Made by a program: the position numbers and the translations under genes. Under the pieces are notes generated by a model. It was not told the origin of the DNA and ran no database searches. It saw only the letters and a list, made by a program, of their open reading frames with translations. A DNA stretch of 64,000 nucleotides from Ailanthus altissimus (lineage: Eukaryota > Streptophyta > Magnoliopsida > Sapindales > Simaroubaceae): the NCBI GenBank assembly GCA_946807835.1, contig OX327711.1:18449501-18513500 (forward strand), given 5' to 3'. Below are positions 38,265-50,400 of this stretch, piece after piece. The first letter of the stretch is position 1. Every line of letters starts with the position of its first letter.

Positions 38265-38299
38265 GAAAGTTCCACACGCTTCTGGTTCTTTGCATGTTC
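38265..38299 (+). promoter_or_regulatory. Heat-shock element cluster upstream of DNAJB gene
   Basis: GAAAGTTCC at 38265-38273 is a GAAnnTTC dyad. Further TTC triplets lie at 38280-38282 (10 nt on, the heat-shock-factor helical spacing), 38286-38288 and 38297-38299. It lies about 200 bp before the DnaJ ATG, where heat-shock factor sites are expected. Confidence 0.55.
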
Positions 38300-38374
38300 C
38301 AGACAAATCCTCACCTTTCTCGTCTCTTCTCTTCTCTCCGACAAATCCTTTTTTAAGTCTACGTTCAACCGACA

Positions 38375-38382
38375 TTATAAAC
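38375..38382 (+). promoter_or_regulatory. TATA box of the DNAJB gene
   Basis: An ATTATAAACA sequence lies about 95 bp before the ATG at 38475, downstream of the heat-shock element. Confidence 0.5.
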
Positions 38383-38474
38383 AAAGCACAATTAAGTTCT
38401 TTGCTGCCACCTTTCAAGTTTCAGAAAATTTAATAAGTGGGGGAACAACTTGAGAAGAGAGAATCACTTTTATT

Positions 38475-40679
38475 ATGGGCGGTGTTGATTACTACAAGAT
38501 ATTGCAGGTCGACAAGAATGCTAAAGATGAAGACTTGAAGAAGGCTTATAGGAAGCTTGCCATGAAATGGCATCCTGATAAGAACCCCAACAACAAGAAA
38601 GAAGCTGAGACTAAATTCAAGCAGATCTCTGAAGCTTATGAGGTGAAGCCCACTGGCTTCATCATCTTTCTTCCTCTCCTTATTTATCTCTGTTCACTCT
38701 TTATTTTGAAGAATTTTCTTTACGATTCTCTTGATCATGCAAGTTTTACATATTTAAACATTTGTTCTTTTGATGATACTATTTTGCTGCAACTTATCAG
38801 AATTACATATTGCTCTGAGAGTTTTTTTTTTTCCATTTTTTTTGGAATTTTAGATGGTATCCGTTATTTTGTTTTTGGCTAGTTAACTTCTATATATTGT
38901 TCTTAGTGAGAATTTTCTCTTAATGTATCAATTTTGATCATTTTATTTTTATACTGCGAGATTCTGTCATTCTGGGTCTTTGTTTTGTCCATCTTCATCA
39001 TGCTCGGCACAATTTATATGTTTGGGACAATGAATCATCTAAATTTAAGTTTTTGGACTTGTTATAGGTTCTAAGTGATCCTCAGAAGAGAGCAATTTAT
39101 GACCAATATGGTGAAGAAGGTCTCAAAGGGCAAGTGCCCCCCCCAGGGGAAGGCGGCCCTGGTGCTGGCACCACATTCTTCCAAAGTGGGGATGGCCCAA
39201 CAATGTTCAGATTCAACCCTAGAAATGCTGACGACATTTTTGCTGAGTTCTTTGGGTTTTCGAGTCCATTTGGAGGAATGGGAGGCGGTGGTGTTGGCAG
39301 TGGAATGAGGGGTGGTTCAAGGAGTTTTGGTGGGATGTTCGGTGATGATATCTTCAGTTCATTTGGTGAAGGTCGAACAATGAACCAGAGTCCTCGTAAG
39401 GCTCCTCCAATTGAGAAGACATTGCCTTGTAGCCTCGAGGAGCTCTATAAGGGAACTACAAAGAAAATGAAAATTTTGAGAGAAATTGCAGATGCAAGTG
39501 GGTAAGTTGTGCTTATGGAGTATACAAATCTGCTCGTGTATTGTACTTGTACTTGCCTCCCTGTTTAGCATGCTAGTTATTGTTAATATTTCACTTACGG
39601 GAAGTTCTCGAATTTGTTTGATTAGTTTAGAAATCTTTTGTTTAATAGTATGAATTATGCAAGTGGCATATGTGTCTATTGTAGTGAAATAGTACGTGTT
39701 TGCATTGATTTGTAGCATATGAATTATGAAATTAAGCCAATAATTGGTATTCCTATTGCTTTGCTATTGTTGCTTTCAGCAGAGAATATGTCAGAACAGA
39801 TGTTTTGGTTTTGATTGTTTTCTCTCGGACAGAATTAAGACATCATCTGCATACAACACAGAATTGAAGTAGTGTCTTCGAATCGTGGCTGAACATCTCA
39901 CTTTCCTTACTTGAGTGAAAGAATTGAATTTGCTAGATCCGGACATACATGCACAGAAAGTAACGTCTTTGCAGCTGGCGGCAGGGATTCCACTTGTTAT
40001 TAAACTTTGGGCACTAACCCATTTGGCACAACGAGAATAGCAATGAGGGTGGTGGATGTAGTAATGGCAATGATGACAATAATCTTCAATAAACCATAGA
40101 AGTTATAGATACGTTAATTTGTTTTGAGGATTAAGTAAACCCCTGTTAAACATCCATGATTACTAGGCTTGATTAAGTCTATCTATTACGATTCAGTTTT
40201 CAATGTATGCTTATCTTACAAATTGAACTTTTACATGCAGGAAGACTTTGCCTGTGGAGGAAATTCTAACCATCGATATCAAGCCTGGCTGGAAAAAGGG
40301 AACAAAAATTACTTTCCCCGAGAAAGGAAATGAGCAGCCAAATGTTATCCCTGCAGATCTTGTCTTCGTAATTGACGAAAAGCCTCACAGCACATTTACA
40401 CGAGAGGGGAATGACCTGGTTGTCACAAAGAAGATATCTCTTGCAGAAGCACTTACGGGTTACACTGTTCATCTCACAACACTGGATGGAAGAAGCCTTA
40501 CCATTCCAATCAACAATGTGATTCATCCAGACTATGAAGAGGTTGTCCCGAAAGAAGGCATGCCAATAACTAAAGAACCTTCGAGTAGGGGCAACCTTAG
40601 AGTCAAGTTCAACATTAAATTTCCAGCAAGGTTAACTGCGGAGCAGAAAACTGGAATCAAGAAACTCTTGGATCCCTGA
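38475..40679 (+). CDS. DnaJ (Hsp40) type II co-chaperone, DNAJB1-like
   Basis: Three exons, 38475-38642, 39068-39501 and 40241-40679, total 1041 nt (346 aa). The J domain (about residues 4-69) has the HPD motif at residues 33-35 (KWHPDKNP). A Gly/Phe-rich region follows ([13 protein letters not shown]), then the two-part substrate-binding C-terminal domain ([49 protein letters not shown]). There is no cysteine-rich zinc finger, so it is type B (class II), cytosolic or nuclear, stimulating Hsp70 ATPase for protein refolding. Splice joins are in frame (phases 0 and 2). A heat-shock element and TATA box precede the start, implying heat induction. The gene is intact and converges on the RLT gene. 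Confidence 0.96.
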
Positions 40680-41460
40680 GGTGTAAATGTAATGTGCGAC
40701 AGCCATGCACAAAATGTGATTTCAACACTGTGAATACTCTTTTTTTTTCTTTTCTTTTGAAAGGCCATGATTTGTATTATTAGTTGGAGTTGTAAGGTTG
40801 ATGCAATACGTTTGTTACTTCCGTAAGAACTTTGATTTAGGTAAATTTACTAGAGATTTTTGATACACCAAATTTCAGCTAAATTGGACCACTATAGTTT
40901 CCTTGTAACTAACATATTTTGTTAATGTTCGATTTGCTGCCCGTCATGAGTAAATGAAGCACAAACAACTTATGAGCAACGTCCAAATCCAATGGAGAGG
41001 AAAGGACAATTAAGAGAACTCAAAATATGCCCTTTTTATTTAGCAATATGACGCTTCGGAATTCTCTTCTTTCGAATCTGTTCTCGGGGTTGTCTCGCCA
41101 ACTTGTTCGTAGTCAAGGGAATCTATAATAATTTTGCTTAGATGTGCACCCTCTCTTTTCTTGTTAACGTATAGCACTTAAAATAAATAGAGAATAATTA
41201 TCAAAACTTGTAGAACAAAATATGGATATTAAAGGAAAAGAGAGAAAAGACCTCATTTTTGGCTAAAGCTTACAAGCAAATGCCTCAATTATATGAATTA
41301 CAATGCGAAGAATCTAATTACTTCCTAACTCCTCTTTCTAATCCCCTATAAATTCAGTGAGGGGCCAAACGGTTACTTTTGTTTCCCCTATACCGAAATT
41401 CAGCTTTAATACCAATAATATATTGAAGCTTGTGTATGGGCAATCCGTTAAATACAATTA
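40680..41460. other. Convergent 3' spacer
   Basis: This holds the 3'UTRs of the DNAJB gene (+) and the RLT gene (-). No other gene seen. Confidence 0.6.
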
Positions 41461-44400
41461 TCAATCACTATACTCTGAAGCAGCGGAGTCCATGCCTTCA
41501 TCAATTCCATTTTGATCGGAGGCTCCACTCATTTCTAGATTTCCCTCTGAATCTTCATCTGCCATTTCTTCAATGCCAGCTTCATCTCCAGAAGCATCTT
41601 CATCCTCGTCACTAACTTCCATCATATGATTCATATTCCTGTTCCAGCCATTTGAGGCACCATTAAAACCAACCTCCCAGTTTCCTTGTTGGTATTCTAC
41701 TGCTTGCGCATTATCGTCAGAGTCTACTGCTTCTGCACTGTTGCTCTCTTCAGCATCCTCCATATTTATCGCCCTTACTTTTTCAACACCCCATTCCTCT
41801 TCATCCAAGTTTCTATGGAATTCTCTACTACTCCTTGGGATGACCATGTCAGCCATTTGGCCCTTGAAAGTCTCGTTCATTGGTCTCCTTTCTGCTCTCC
41901 TTCTAGCTGTTCGACGACCCCGTCCATGCCCCTGACCATTTGTTCTTAAACCCTGCTGTTTCTGTTCGTGATTTAAATTCTTATTTTCCTTTGCTTTCCG
42001 CCTGCCAGCATTGGCAGTGATACTCGGGGTTCTTCTCTGATACTTTCTACTCCATCCTTGGTCACGACTGCCTTTTCCTCGTTTATAGCTTTTACGTTTT
42101 CCTGCCAGGTTGGAATAGTTCTTTTCTTTCATATACCCATCTTGGTCCAGCTCTTTTAACTCAACCTCTTTATTCTTGAGAGGTAAATAGTCTCTTGAAG
42201 GGAGTTTCTGTATGCAAGGAAAAATGGGTTAGCTAACATTTCTACCCCAATATAATAATTAAAAAAGCAGTAACAACAAATAAACATAGGGGACATTGGC
42301 CAGATAAGCATTCTACAGAACCAGAAAATATGTCGATAGCTAGATTTACACAGTCGCCAGCATTCAGGTTAGGCAAACAGCACAAACCCTACAATCTTAC
42401 ACAAAATAACACGAAATAGATGACCCAATTCTTCAGTCTATCTGCATAAAGGCTGCAGTCATTCAAAATGTAAATCATCCTTTACATGGGCATACAATGA
42501 AATATAAGGGTAACATAAGAAAAAAACATAGCATAAGAACTTACCAAACTTTCATTGAGTTCCTTATCACCAAAGGGCTCAGCTTTCTCTGGCTTTACAT
42601 ACATAATGGCTGCATCAAGTTCCAAAAGCCTCAGGGCTACAGCAGCAATTGTTTTTGGTATCCATGGAAGTGTAGGAACTGACCAAGGGTCAGCAGATGT
42701 AATGGAGTTGCCCAACAATTCCTTTGTTGTCTCAAAGTTTGATGATAAATATTGTCGCTTTATGCCGCTCTCAAGGATAGTCAACATCTGCAAAATAAAC
42801 TGTTAGTCAGTGACTCCTCAGAACCAAAACACATCAATCATGACAGAGAAGAAACAAACATCGCATCATGATTGTACATTAGAGAAAAAAACAATAAAAT
42901 TAGATATCTATATCAATAAGACTGCCAATTTCATGAAACATAAAGAACTGAAGCTATACACAACCTGTAAGACTTCCTCAACTATTAATGATGCTTTCAA
43001 CTTTATTCGCCAAGTCTTTTGATGCTCTTCTGTCCAAAATGCTTCCAAAGCTTCTGGTGGTACAGATGCCTGCCAATTAATAAATACAAATGACATACAG
43101 CCTAAATGACCAATAATCATCAGCGCTTTAAAAACAAGATCAAAGTTAATATTTAAACAAAATTACTTTTAAAAAAATGACAAAATTACTTTAAAAAAAA
43201 TAAACTAAGTCATCTCTGTCTTACCTCAATGACGGCAGACAAGGCCTTAAGCAATCTGATTCCCAGGGGCAGGGAAGAATAAAAAACATGTATATCTTGT
43301 TGCCCTAACTTCCTTTTCTCTTCACATTGAATGGCATGTTCTGAAAATTTGGAATTCTTGTCAACTGCTGCAAATGTTTGGTGGCAAGAAGGGCAATGAG
43401 CATCTTCAGGAAGGTGAGAATCAAGACAGCCTTCGCAAATGGCCAACAGCTGCATGCACCTTGTCTTCTCATTTTTCAAGGCACAAAGTGATGATGAATT
43501 AAAACATTCTTTCCACATCCACCTCTGAAAATCTTGATACCTTTCCAAGGCAGCTTTCTTCTCAATTTCATTTCTCCCAAGCTCAATTCTGAAAGAAGAT
43601 GATGTCTCGTGTGTATCTGAATTCAAACCACAAACTGCACTACCGGGACTGTCAGAACTAGCAAAATCAGAATCAACATCCATTTCAGCAGCTTCATTTT
43701 TAACAGTGGTCCCACTTTGACCAACAGTATTGGTACGCTGCAAACTCCTAACATTTTCTTTGAAGGATGTCTCAATCTTTAGCAACATTATGCGTAAATG
43801 AGATTCCCTAACCCCCCGAGTATCCAAAGAGGACAAGAGAACATCAAAAGCCTACACATATTGAGTTGAACAAACAATAGCATTAGATCATGCAAATACC
43901 CAATGTTCTCCACATATTGCATTGAACAAACAATAGCAATAGATCATTCTTAAATGCTAGACACCGTGCCTTTTTTAATGCAACATTGACAGCTCCAGAA
44001 AGGCAACTAAGCTAATTTTATTCGCATACTCACAATTATTTAGTAAAGCATGTTTGGCATTGTATAGACAGAAAAGCAGCAAGTAAACAATCAAACAAAA
44101 ATGCAATATATTTCATTTGACAAAGACAACCATGCATCAAAAGCATTGGATAAATGTATTTAGAGTAACTTAAATCAACATCTAGTAGGAGAGTTCTCTC
44201 TATATAGTTGCACAGAGGTTACCTCTTCAGTATCAATAAGCCTCCAAGTTCCATCATGTAATTCAACAAAGATTCTTCCAGAACAAGGATCATTTCTAGA
44301 AGCAGATGTAGCAAATTGCCAGTATCGGTTACGTCTGCGATCCTGACCGAGAGGTAAGGACCTGTACACATACATCTCTTCTGCCATGTGGGCAATGTAA

Positions 44401-47400
44401 GCTTTCAATTGAGAGCGTGACCTTTTTGAAGTACATCCATGTTGCTGCATGGCGAGGTTGTCCAGACCTGTAGAGAAATCTGGAGTGGCTAAGGTCCTTT
44501 CAGTGGGGAAATCATTGAGAGGATTCTGAACAAGTTGAGAACCAAACAAGGGTTTTTGCTCTTCAGCAAGGCTAGGAGATGCCTCATTCTTATTATCAAC
44601 AATAACAGGCAAAGGGCTATGGCTGCTCTCCGCTACAGAACCAGCAAGTTGTGTTTCAGCTTTGCCCCCCATTGCAGTCGTAAAATCTAATCTAGTTATG
44701 TTATCTTCTTTCAGACGACTTTTATCTAGTTGTGCCTCAGCCCACATTTGTTTTTTAAGAGCGTTAGCTGCTTCTAGACGATCCTGCAAATCTCTCAAAA
44801 TCAAATTAAATGAAAACAAGATGACAGTACCATTAAAAAGAAAAAAGGAAAAGACAAAAACTAAGGCGGGGGGAAAGCAAAAACAAAGCAGATCAACTGA
44901 ATAGAAAATAAAATGTAGACTCACCTCGAGAACAGCACGAATAGAGTTTCCTTCATTTGCTACACCAATTAAGGCAACAAGGGCACTAAGACGCTCCTCC
45001 ACACTGAGATGAGAATAATCACCCTCAGAAAGTCCCTGGATCCATGATTCACCAGGCTTGCTTTCATCAATCTCAGTGTTTTCTTGATTGAGATTACTAG
45101 ACCCAATATCTTCACCAGCAACGTAGTGCTCAGTAGTACTTTGACAGCTCACATCCTTGGAACCATTTAAAGAGAAAGATGGAAAACCCTTGTCAACATC
45201 ATTTTGGACACTTACTGTAGCATCATTGCAAACATTCTCTTTTCCACTCACTGAACAAGCGTTTGCCTCATCATATTGGTCAACAGTTTTGTTTGCAGTT
45301 GAGGGAGCAGCTAAGTCTTCGACTTCGGGATCCTCGTCAACATCACATTCTGAGTCTTCATCTCTTTCTACGTCATCAGCATCTTCTCCACCTAGAAATC
45401 CATTTTCAAATATCCGTATTTTCTTTCTGGCTGCTGCAAGTACTGCCTCAGCATCAGCAGGATCCTTTCTAAAGGCAGGTCGTACACAATATGTTGAAGG
45501 AGCTATTCTTTCAAATAGTTTTGTATCCCTCGTCAAAGCAACAGATATCGATGCTTCTGGTGTCTTGCTTGTTGTAAGGTCCCGGAGTCCAGATTTCTTA
45601 CAGCAAAAAGATAAATCAGTAATGAGTATAGAGGCAGAAGGCTAACTAGTTTAACAACAATCTAAACTCACCTGAATCTTTTCTGCAAGTTCTAGCACAG
45701 TTAATCCCTTGCTTCCCTCAAGTGAAAGAACATGAAAGGCAGCAAATTTGACAGTTCCAGGTGTCAATTTATGCCTAGATCTTCGCGGAAGTAACAAGCC
45801 TTTTTCTCGCATCCATGCAAATGCATTTTCAGCTGCTGAACCATTGCGTATGGTAGAAACAATGTCTTGACAACCTTTACCCTGAGATTACCAGTCCAAG
45901 TATATTCTTATTATTAAGGAGATAACAAGAAGGAATTGTTTTGGAGCTTTAATATCTGGATATGCCACGAAGATATAAAATAGCAACAACTATACATCCG
46001 ACAACTGCTAGACATGATAAAGCCTTAAAACTGTTATAATCACATTTAAGAAATTGGCCCAACATAATCTTTACAAGCAAATTATTGCTGTTGGAGAATC
46101 TGAATGATAGGATTAGATTTTATGGTACAGCTGTATGAAGATACTTACTCAAGTTCTATGTTTAGAAATAGAATCAATATTTACTGTCCTATTGCACAGC
46201 AATTAATTCGTTTGTAAATAGGAATTAGTCAACTTTCCTAGAATAGATCCTAGGGTTGTATATATTCCTCTGTTCTGGATTATTCAGAAGAGATGTGAGT
46301 GAATTTCTCTATATGGTATCAGAGCCGATTAGGGTTCCTAAAATTCTTGTTTCCGATCTGCTCACTGCCTAAACTCTCATCAGTTGTCCCTGAAAATTTC
46401 CAGATTCTGTTCCCTGTTCTATTCATCTTCATGATGTCTGAAAATTCTGAAATTACCACAGCTACTGTTAATTATGAAAATCAAAATAATCAAACGATGG
46501 GAGAATTCCAGAATCTGCAAGTGTCGTACAGTTTGAATGGGAGAAATTACTTAAAGTGGTCTCAAATTGTGAAGACTTTCTGAAAGGAAAAGGGAAGATT
46601 AACCACCTCTTAGACGTGTCTGAAGATCCTAAGTTTACACTATGGGATGAAAAAGACTCCATGATCATGTCATGGCTTTGGAACTCAATGATGTCAGAGG
46701 TGAGTGGACCCTATGTGTTCCTGACTACAGCGAATGAAATTTGGGAAGCCGTGAGACAAAACTACTCCAAGGTCAAAGATGCTGCACTAATCTATGAGAT
46801 TAAGATGAAACTCTCAACAACCAAGCAATCTGTCATCGAATACTACAATCTAATGAAAGGTTTCTGGTTAGAGTTGGATTATTATCAAGATTTCAAGATG
46901 AAATGTAGTGAAAATGCTGTAACTCTTAAACAGTATGTGGAAAGAGAAAGGATTTTTGAGTTCCTTGCAGGACTTAATGCGGAATTTGACCAAGTCAGAG
47001 TCCAAGTTCTTGGAAAGGATACATTGCCATCACTCAATGAAGTCTTCTCCCTCATTAGGGCAGAAGAAGGAAGGAGGGTAGTGATGTTAGAAATACCAAA
47101 CTCCAATTCCGAGGGGTCTGCAATGATGATCTCTCAAGGAAAAACCCCAAGAGAAGGTCTGTGTTGCTGAAACCATGAAGAATGATGAACAGAAATCCAC
47201 TCACAAAGACAACCCTTGGTGCAGCTACTGCAAGAAGAAGAGACACAAAAGAAAATTGCTGGAAACTTCATGGAAAGCCTCCAGGAATAGGCAGAGGAGG
47301 AGGCTACAAGGGAAATCAATCAAGGGAACAAGCGCATCTCACTTGTGTAGAAGTACCAGGCCATGAAACAAACAATACTGAGGCTGGCCGATTCAATTCA

Positions 47401-50400
47401 GAGGAAATTGAAAAGCTGAGAAACTTCCTCAACACTCTTGAGAAGCCTTCTGGTTAATGCTCTCTTGCTCAAAGTGGTAACACTCTAAATTCTTATGTCT
47501 TTAGTCTCTCAAACAAATGCAATTCTAGCACCTGGGTCATGGATTCAAGTGCAACAGACCACATGACATTCTGCAGATTGTTTCACCACCTAGCAGCCCT
47601 CTCCTAGCAATAGAAAAATTAAAGTTGCAGATGGTTCATTAATAACTCTGGCAGGCCAAGGAACAGTGGCTCTTTCCTCCTCATTCAGCCTTAAAAATGT
47701 GTTACATGTTCCCAACCTTACTGTTAATTTACTATCCATCCATAAAATAACTCATGATCTCAAGTGTCATGTAACATTCTTCAATGATCATTGTGTTTTC
47801 CAGGACCAAACTACGGGAGGATGATTGGGCAAGCTAGAGCAATGGAAGGGCTGTACCTACTTAAAGACAAGGATAGTTGTAGTGACCCCTTGTCCCTATC
47901 TTTAATTTCTGTCAGTTCAAATAAAGATGAGATTTGGAATCATCATCGTCGTTTAGGACATCCTTCATTCAAAACTCTTAAGAGAATGTTTCCCTCTTTG
48001 TTTAAAAATATTGATGTTGAGTTTTTTCATTGTGAAGTGTGAATTTGCATAACACCATAAAGTGCAGTTTCCTTTGAGCAATACAAGATCTTTATCACCT
48101 TTTTCCTTGATTCATTCTGACATATGGGGACCATCAAGAATTTCTAATATTTCAAGAGCTGAAGGGTTTATAACATTCATTGACAATTGCACTCAAATGA
48201 CTTGGGTATATCTTCTTAAACAAAAATCGGATGAGTCATGTCTTTCCAATTTTCTTCAGCATGATAAAAGCATAATTTGGGGTAAGCATTAGAGGTATTA
48301 GAACTGATAATGCTAGGAATTATTTCAATCAACCACTGTCATCATATTTTGAAAAAGAAGGAATTATTCATCAATCTTCATGAGTTGACACTCCACAACA
48401 AAATGGAGTAGCCGAAAGAAAAAATAGACACTTTCTTGAAGTAACCCGGGCCCTACTTTTCCAAAACCATGTACCAAAAAATTATTGGGGAGAAGCGATT
48501 TTAACTTCTACATATTTAATCAATCGATTATCCTCTAGAGTCATAGACTTCAAAAGTCCCTTGAATTATCTCCTAGAATTCTTTCCAATGAATAACTTTT
48601 ACTCAAAATTACCTCCAAAGGTCTATATCAATTTTCACAAACAACAGCGCACTAAACTTGATCCAAGAGCTCTTAAGTGCATTTTTATAGGGTATTCTAC
48701 CACTCAAAAGGGGTGCAAATGTTACCACCTTGCCTCTAGGAAATTTTTTGCGTCAAAAGATGTCGCATTTGATATAAAACAATCATTTTTTAATCCAACT
48801 TATCTTCAGGGGGAGAGCAGTCCAAGGGAAGATAAGTATGGGGAGTTTGATCTACTTTCTCTTCCAATTTCAACCTTACAAAATAAAAAACTGAGGTACC
48901 AGTAGCTAAAGCAATTGATCCAGTAGCTAGACAAAGTCTAAATCCCCATTTCGATCCAACATTGGGTCAGATCCTTGCATCTCCTCAAATAAACTAGCCT
49001 GAAACTAGTCCTGTCCTTGATTCTCCTCAAATAAATCAGCCTGCAACTACTACTAGTCATCCATTACAGGTCTATACAAGGAGACTACAGCCCAACCGTG
49101 TGCCTTTGTAAGTCCACAAGTCCGAACCAATAGAAGGTACTGAAACTGAAACTTCTTATTTACCTTCTCCTAATATTATTGATACTGATCATCCTATAGC
49201 CATTAGAAAAGGTGTAAGAAAGTGTACTGAAAACCCCATGTACCCTATAGCTCACTACACATCCTTTAAAAAAATTTCCCCGTCACATAGAGCCTTTCTC
49301 TCTAAAATTAGCACCACTCGAATTCCACAAACCCTTCATGAAGCACTAGGAAATAAGAATTGGGAGGATGCTATGAGAGAAGAGATGAATGCTCTAGAAA
49401 GGAACAAGACATGGGAGGTAGTTGAATTGCCTAAGGGAAAGAAAACTGTAGGGTGTAAATGGGTGTTTGCACTAAAGCATAAGGCTGATGGAAGCCTAGA
49501 AAGATATAAAGCTAGGCTAGTGGCGAAGGGATACACTCAACCTATGGAGTGGATTATCAAGATACATTTGCCCCAGTTGCTAAAATGAATAGAATTCGAA
49601 TTTTGATATTGTAGGCAGCTAACTTTGGATGGTCTATGTAGCAATATGATGTTAAGAATGCCTTTTTACATGGTGACTTAGAGGAGGAAGTGTTCATGGA
49701 TTCTCCCCCTGGGTTCAATGGCTCTTTTTCTAAAAATCAAGTGTGCCGATTGAAGAAGGAGCTCTATGGATTAAAACAATCACCACAAGCATGGTTTGGC
49801 AGATTCACAAAAGCCATGCGAGAAATGGGATATAAACAAAGTCAGGGAGGTCATACACTTTTCATAAAACATTCGCTGCAGGGGAAGTTACAGCATTCCT
49901 TGTTTATGTAGATGATATAATTGTGACAGGTAATAATCTATTGGAGAAGGAATCCCTCAAGAAGAAACTAGCTACAGAATTTGAAATTAAAGATCTTGGT
50001 AAGCTAAAATATTTTCTCAGCATAGAGGTAGCTCAGTCAAATAAAGGGATCTTCATTTCACAACAAAAATATGTCCTAGATGTATTGAATGAGACCGGCA
50101 TGATGGGCTGCAAGCCATGCGACACTCCAATTAAACCAGGACAGAAACTTGACATTAGTGAAGAAGAAGGGTAGACAAGGGCCAATATCAGAGATTAGTT
50201 GGCAAGCTTATCTATCTCTCACATACACGACCAGACATAGCTTTTGCAGTAAGCGTGATAAGTCAGTTTATGCACAATCCAAAGAACTCTCACCTCTAAT
50301 CAGCCTATAGAGTACTCAAATACTTGAAAGCAACTTCGAGCAAAGGAATTCTTTACAGAAGAAATGAAACTCTGAAACTAGAAGGCTATACAGATGCAGA

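Noticed and set aside
45157..45645. Plus-strand 162-codon open frame rich in Ser
   Set aside because: It is the reverse of an acidic Glu/Asp-rich RLT exon and has no family match of its own.
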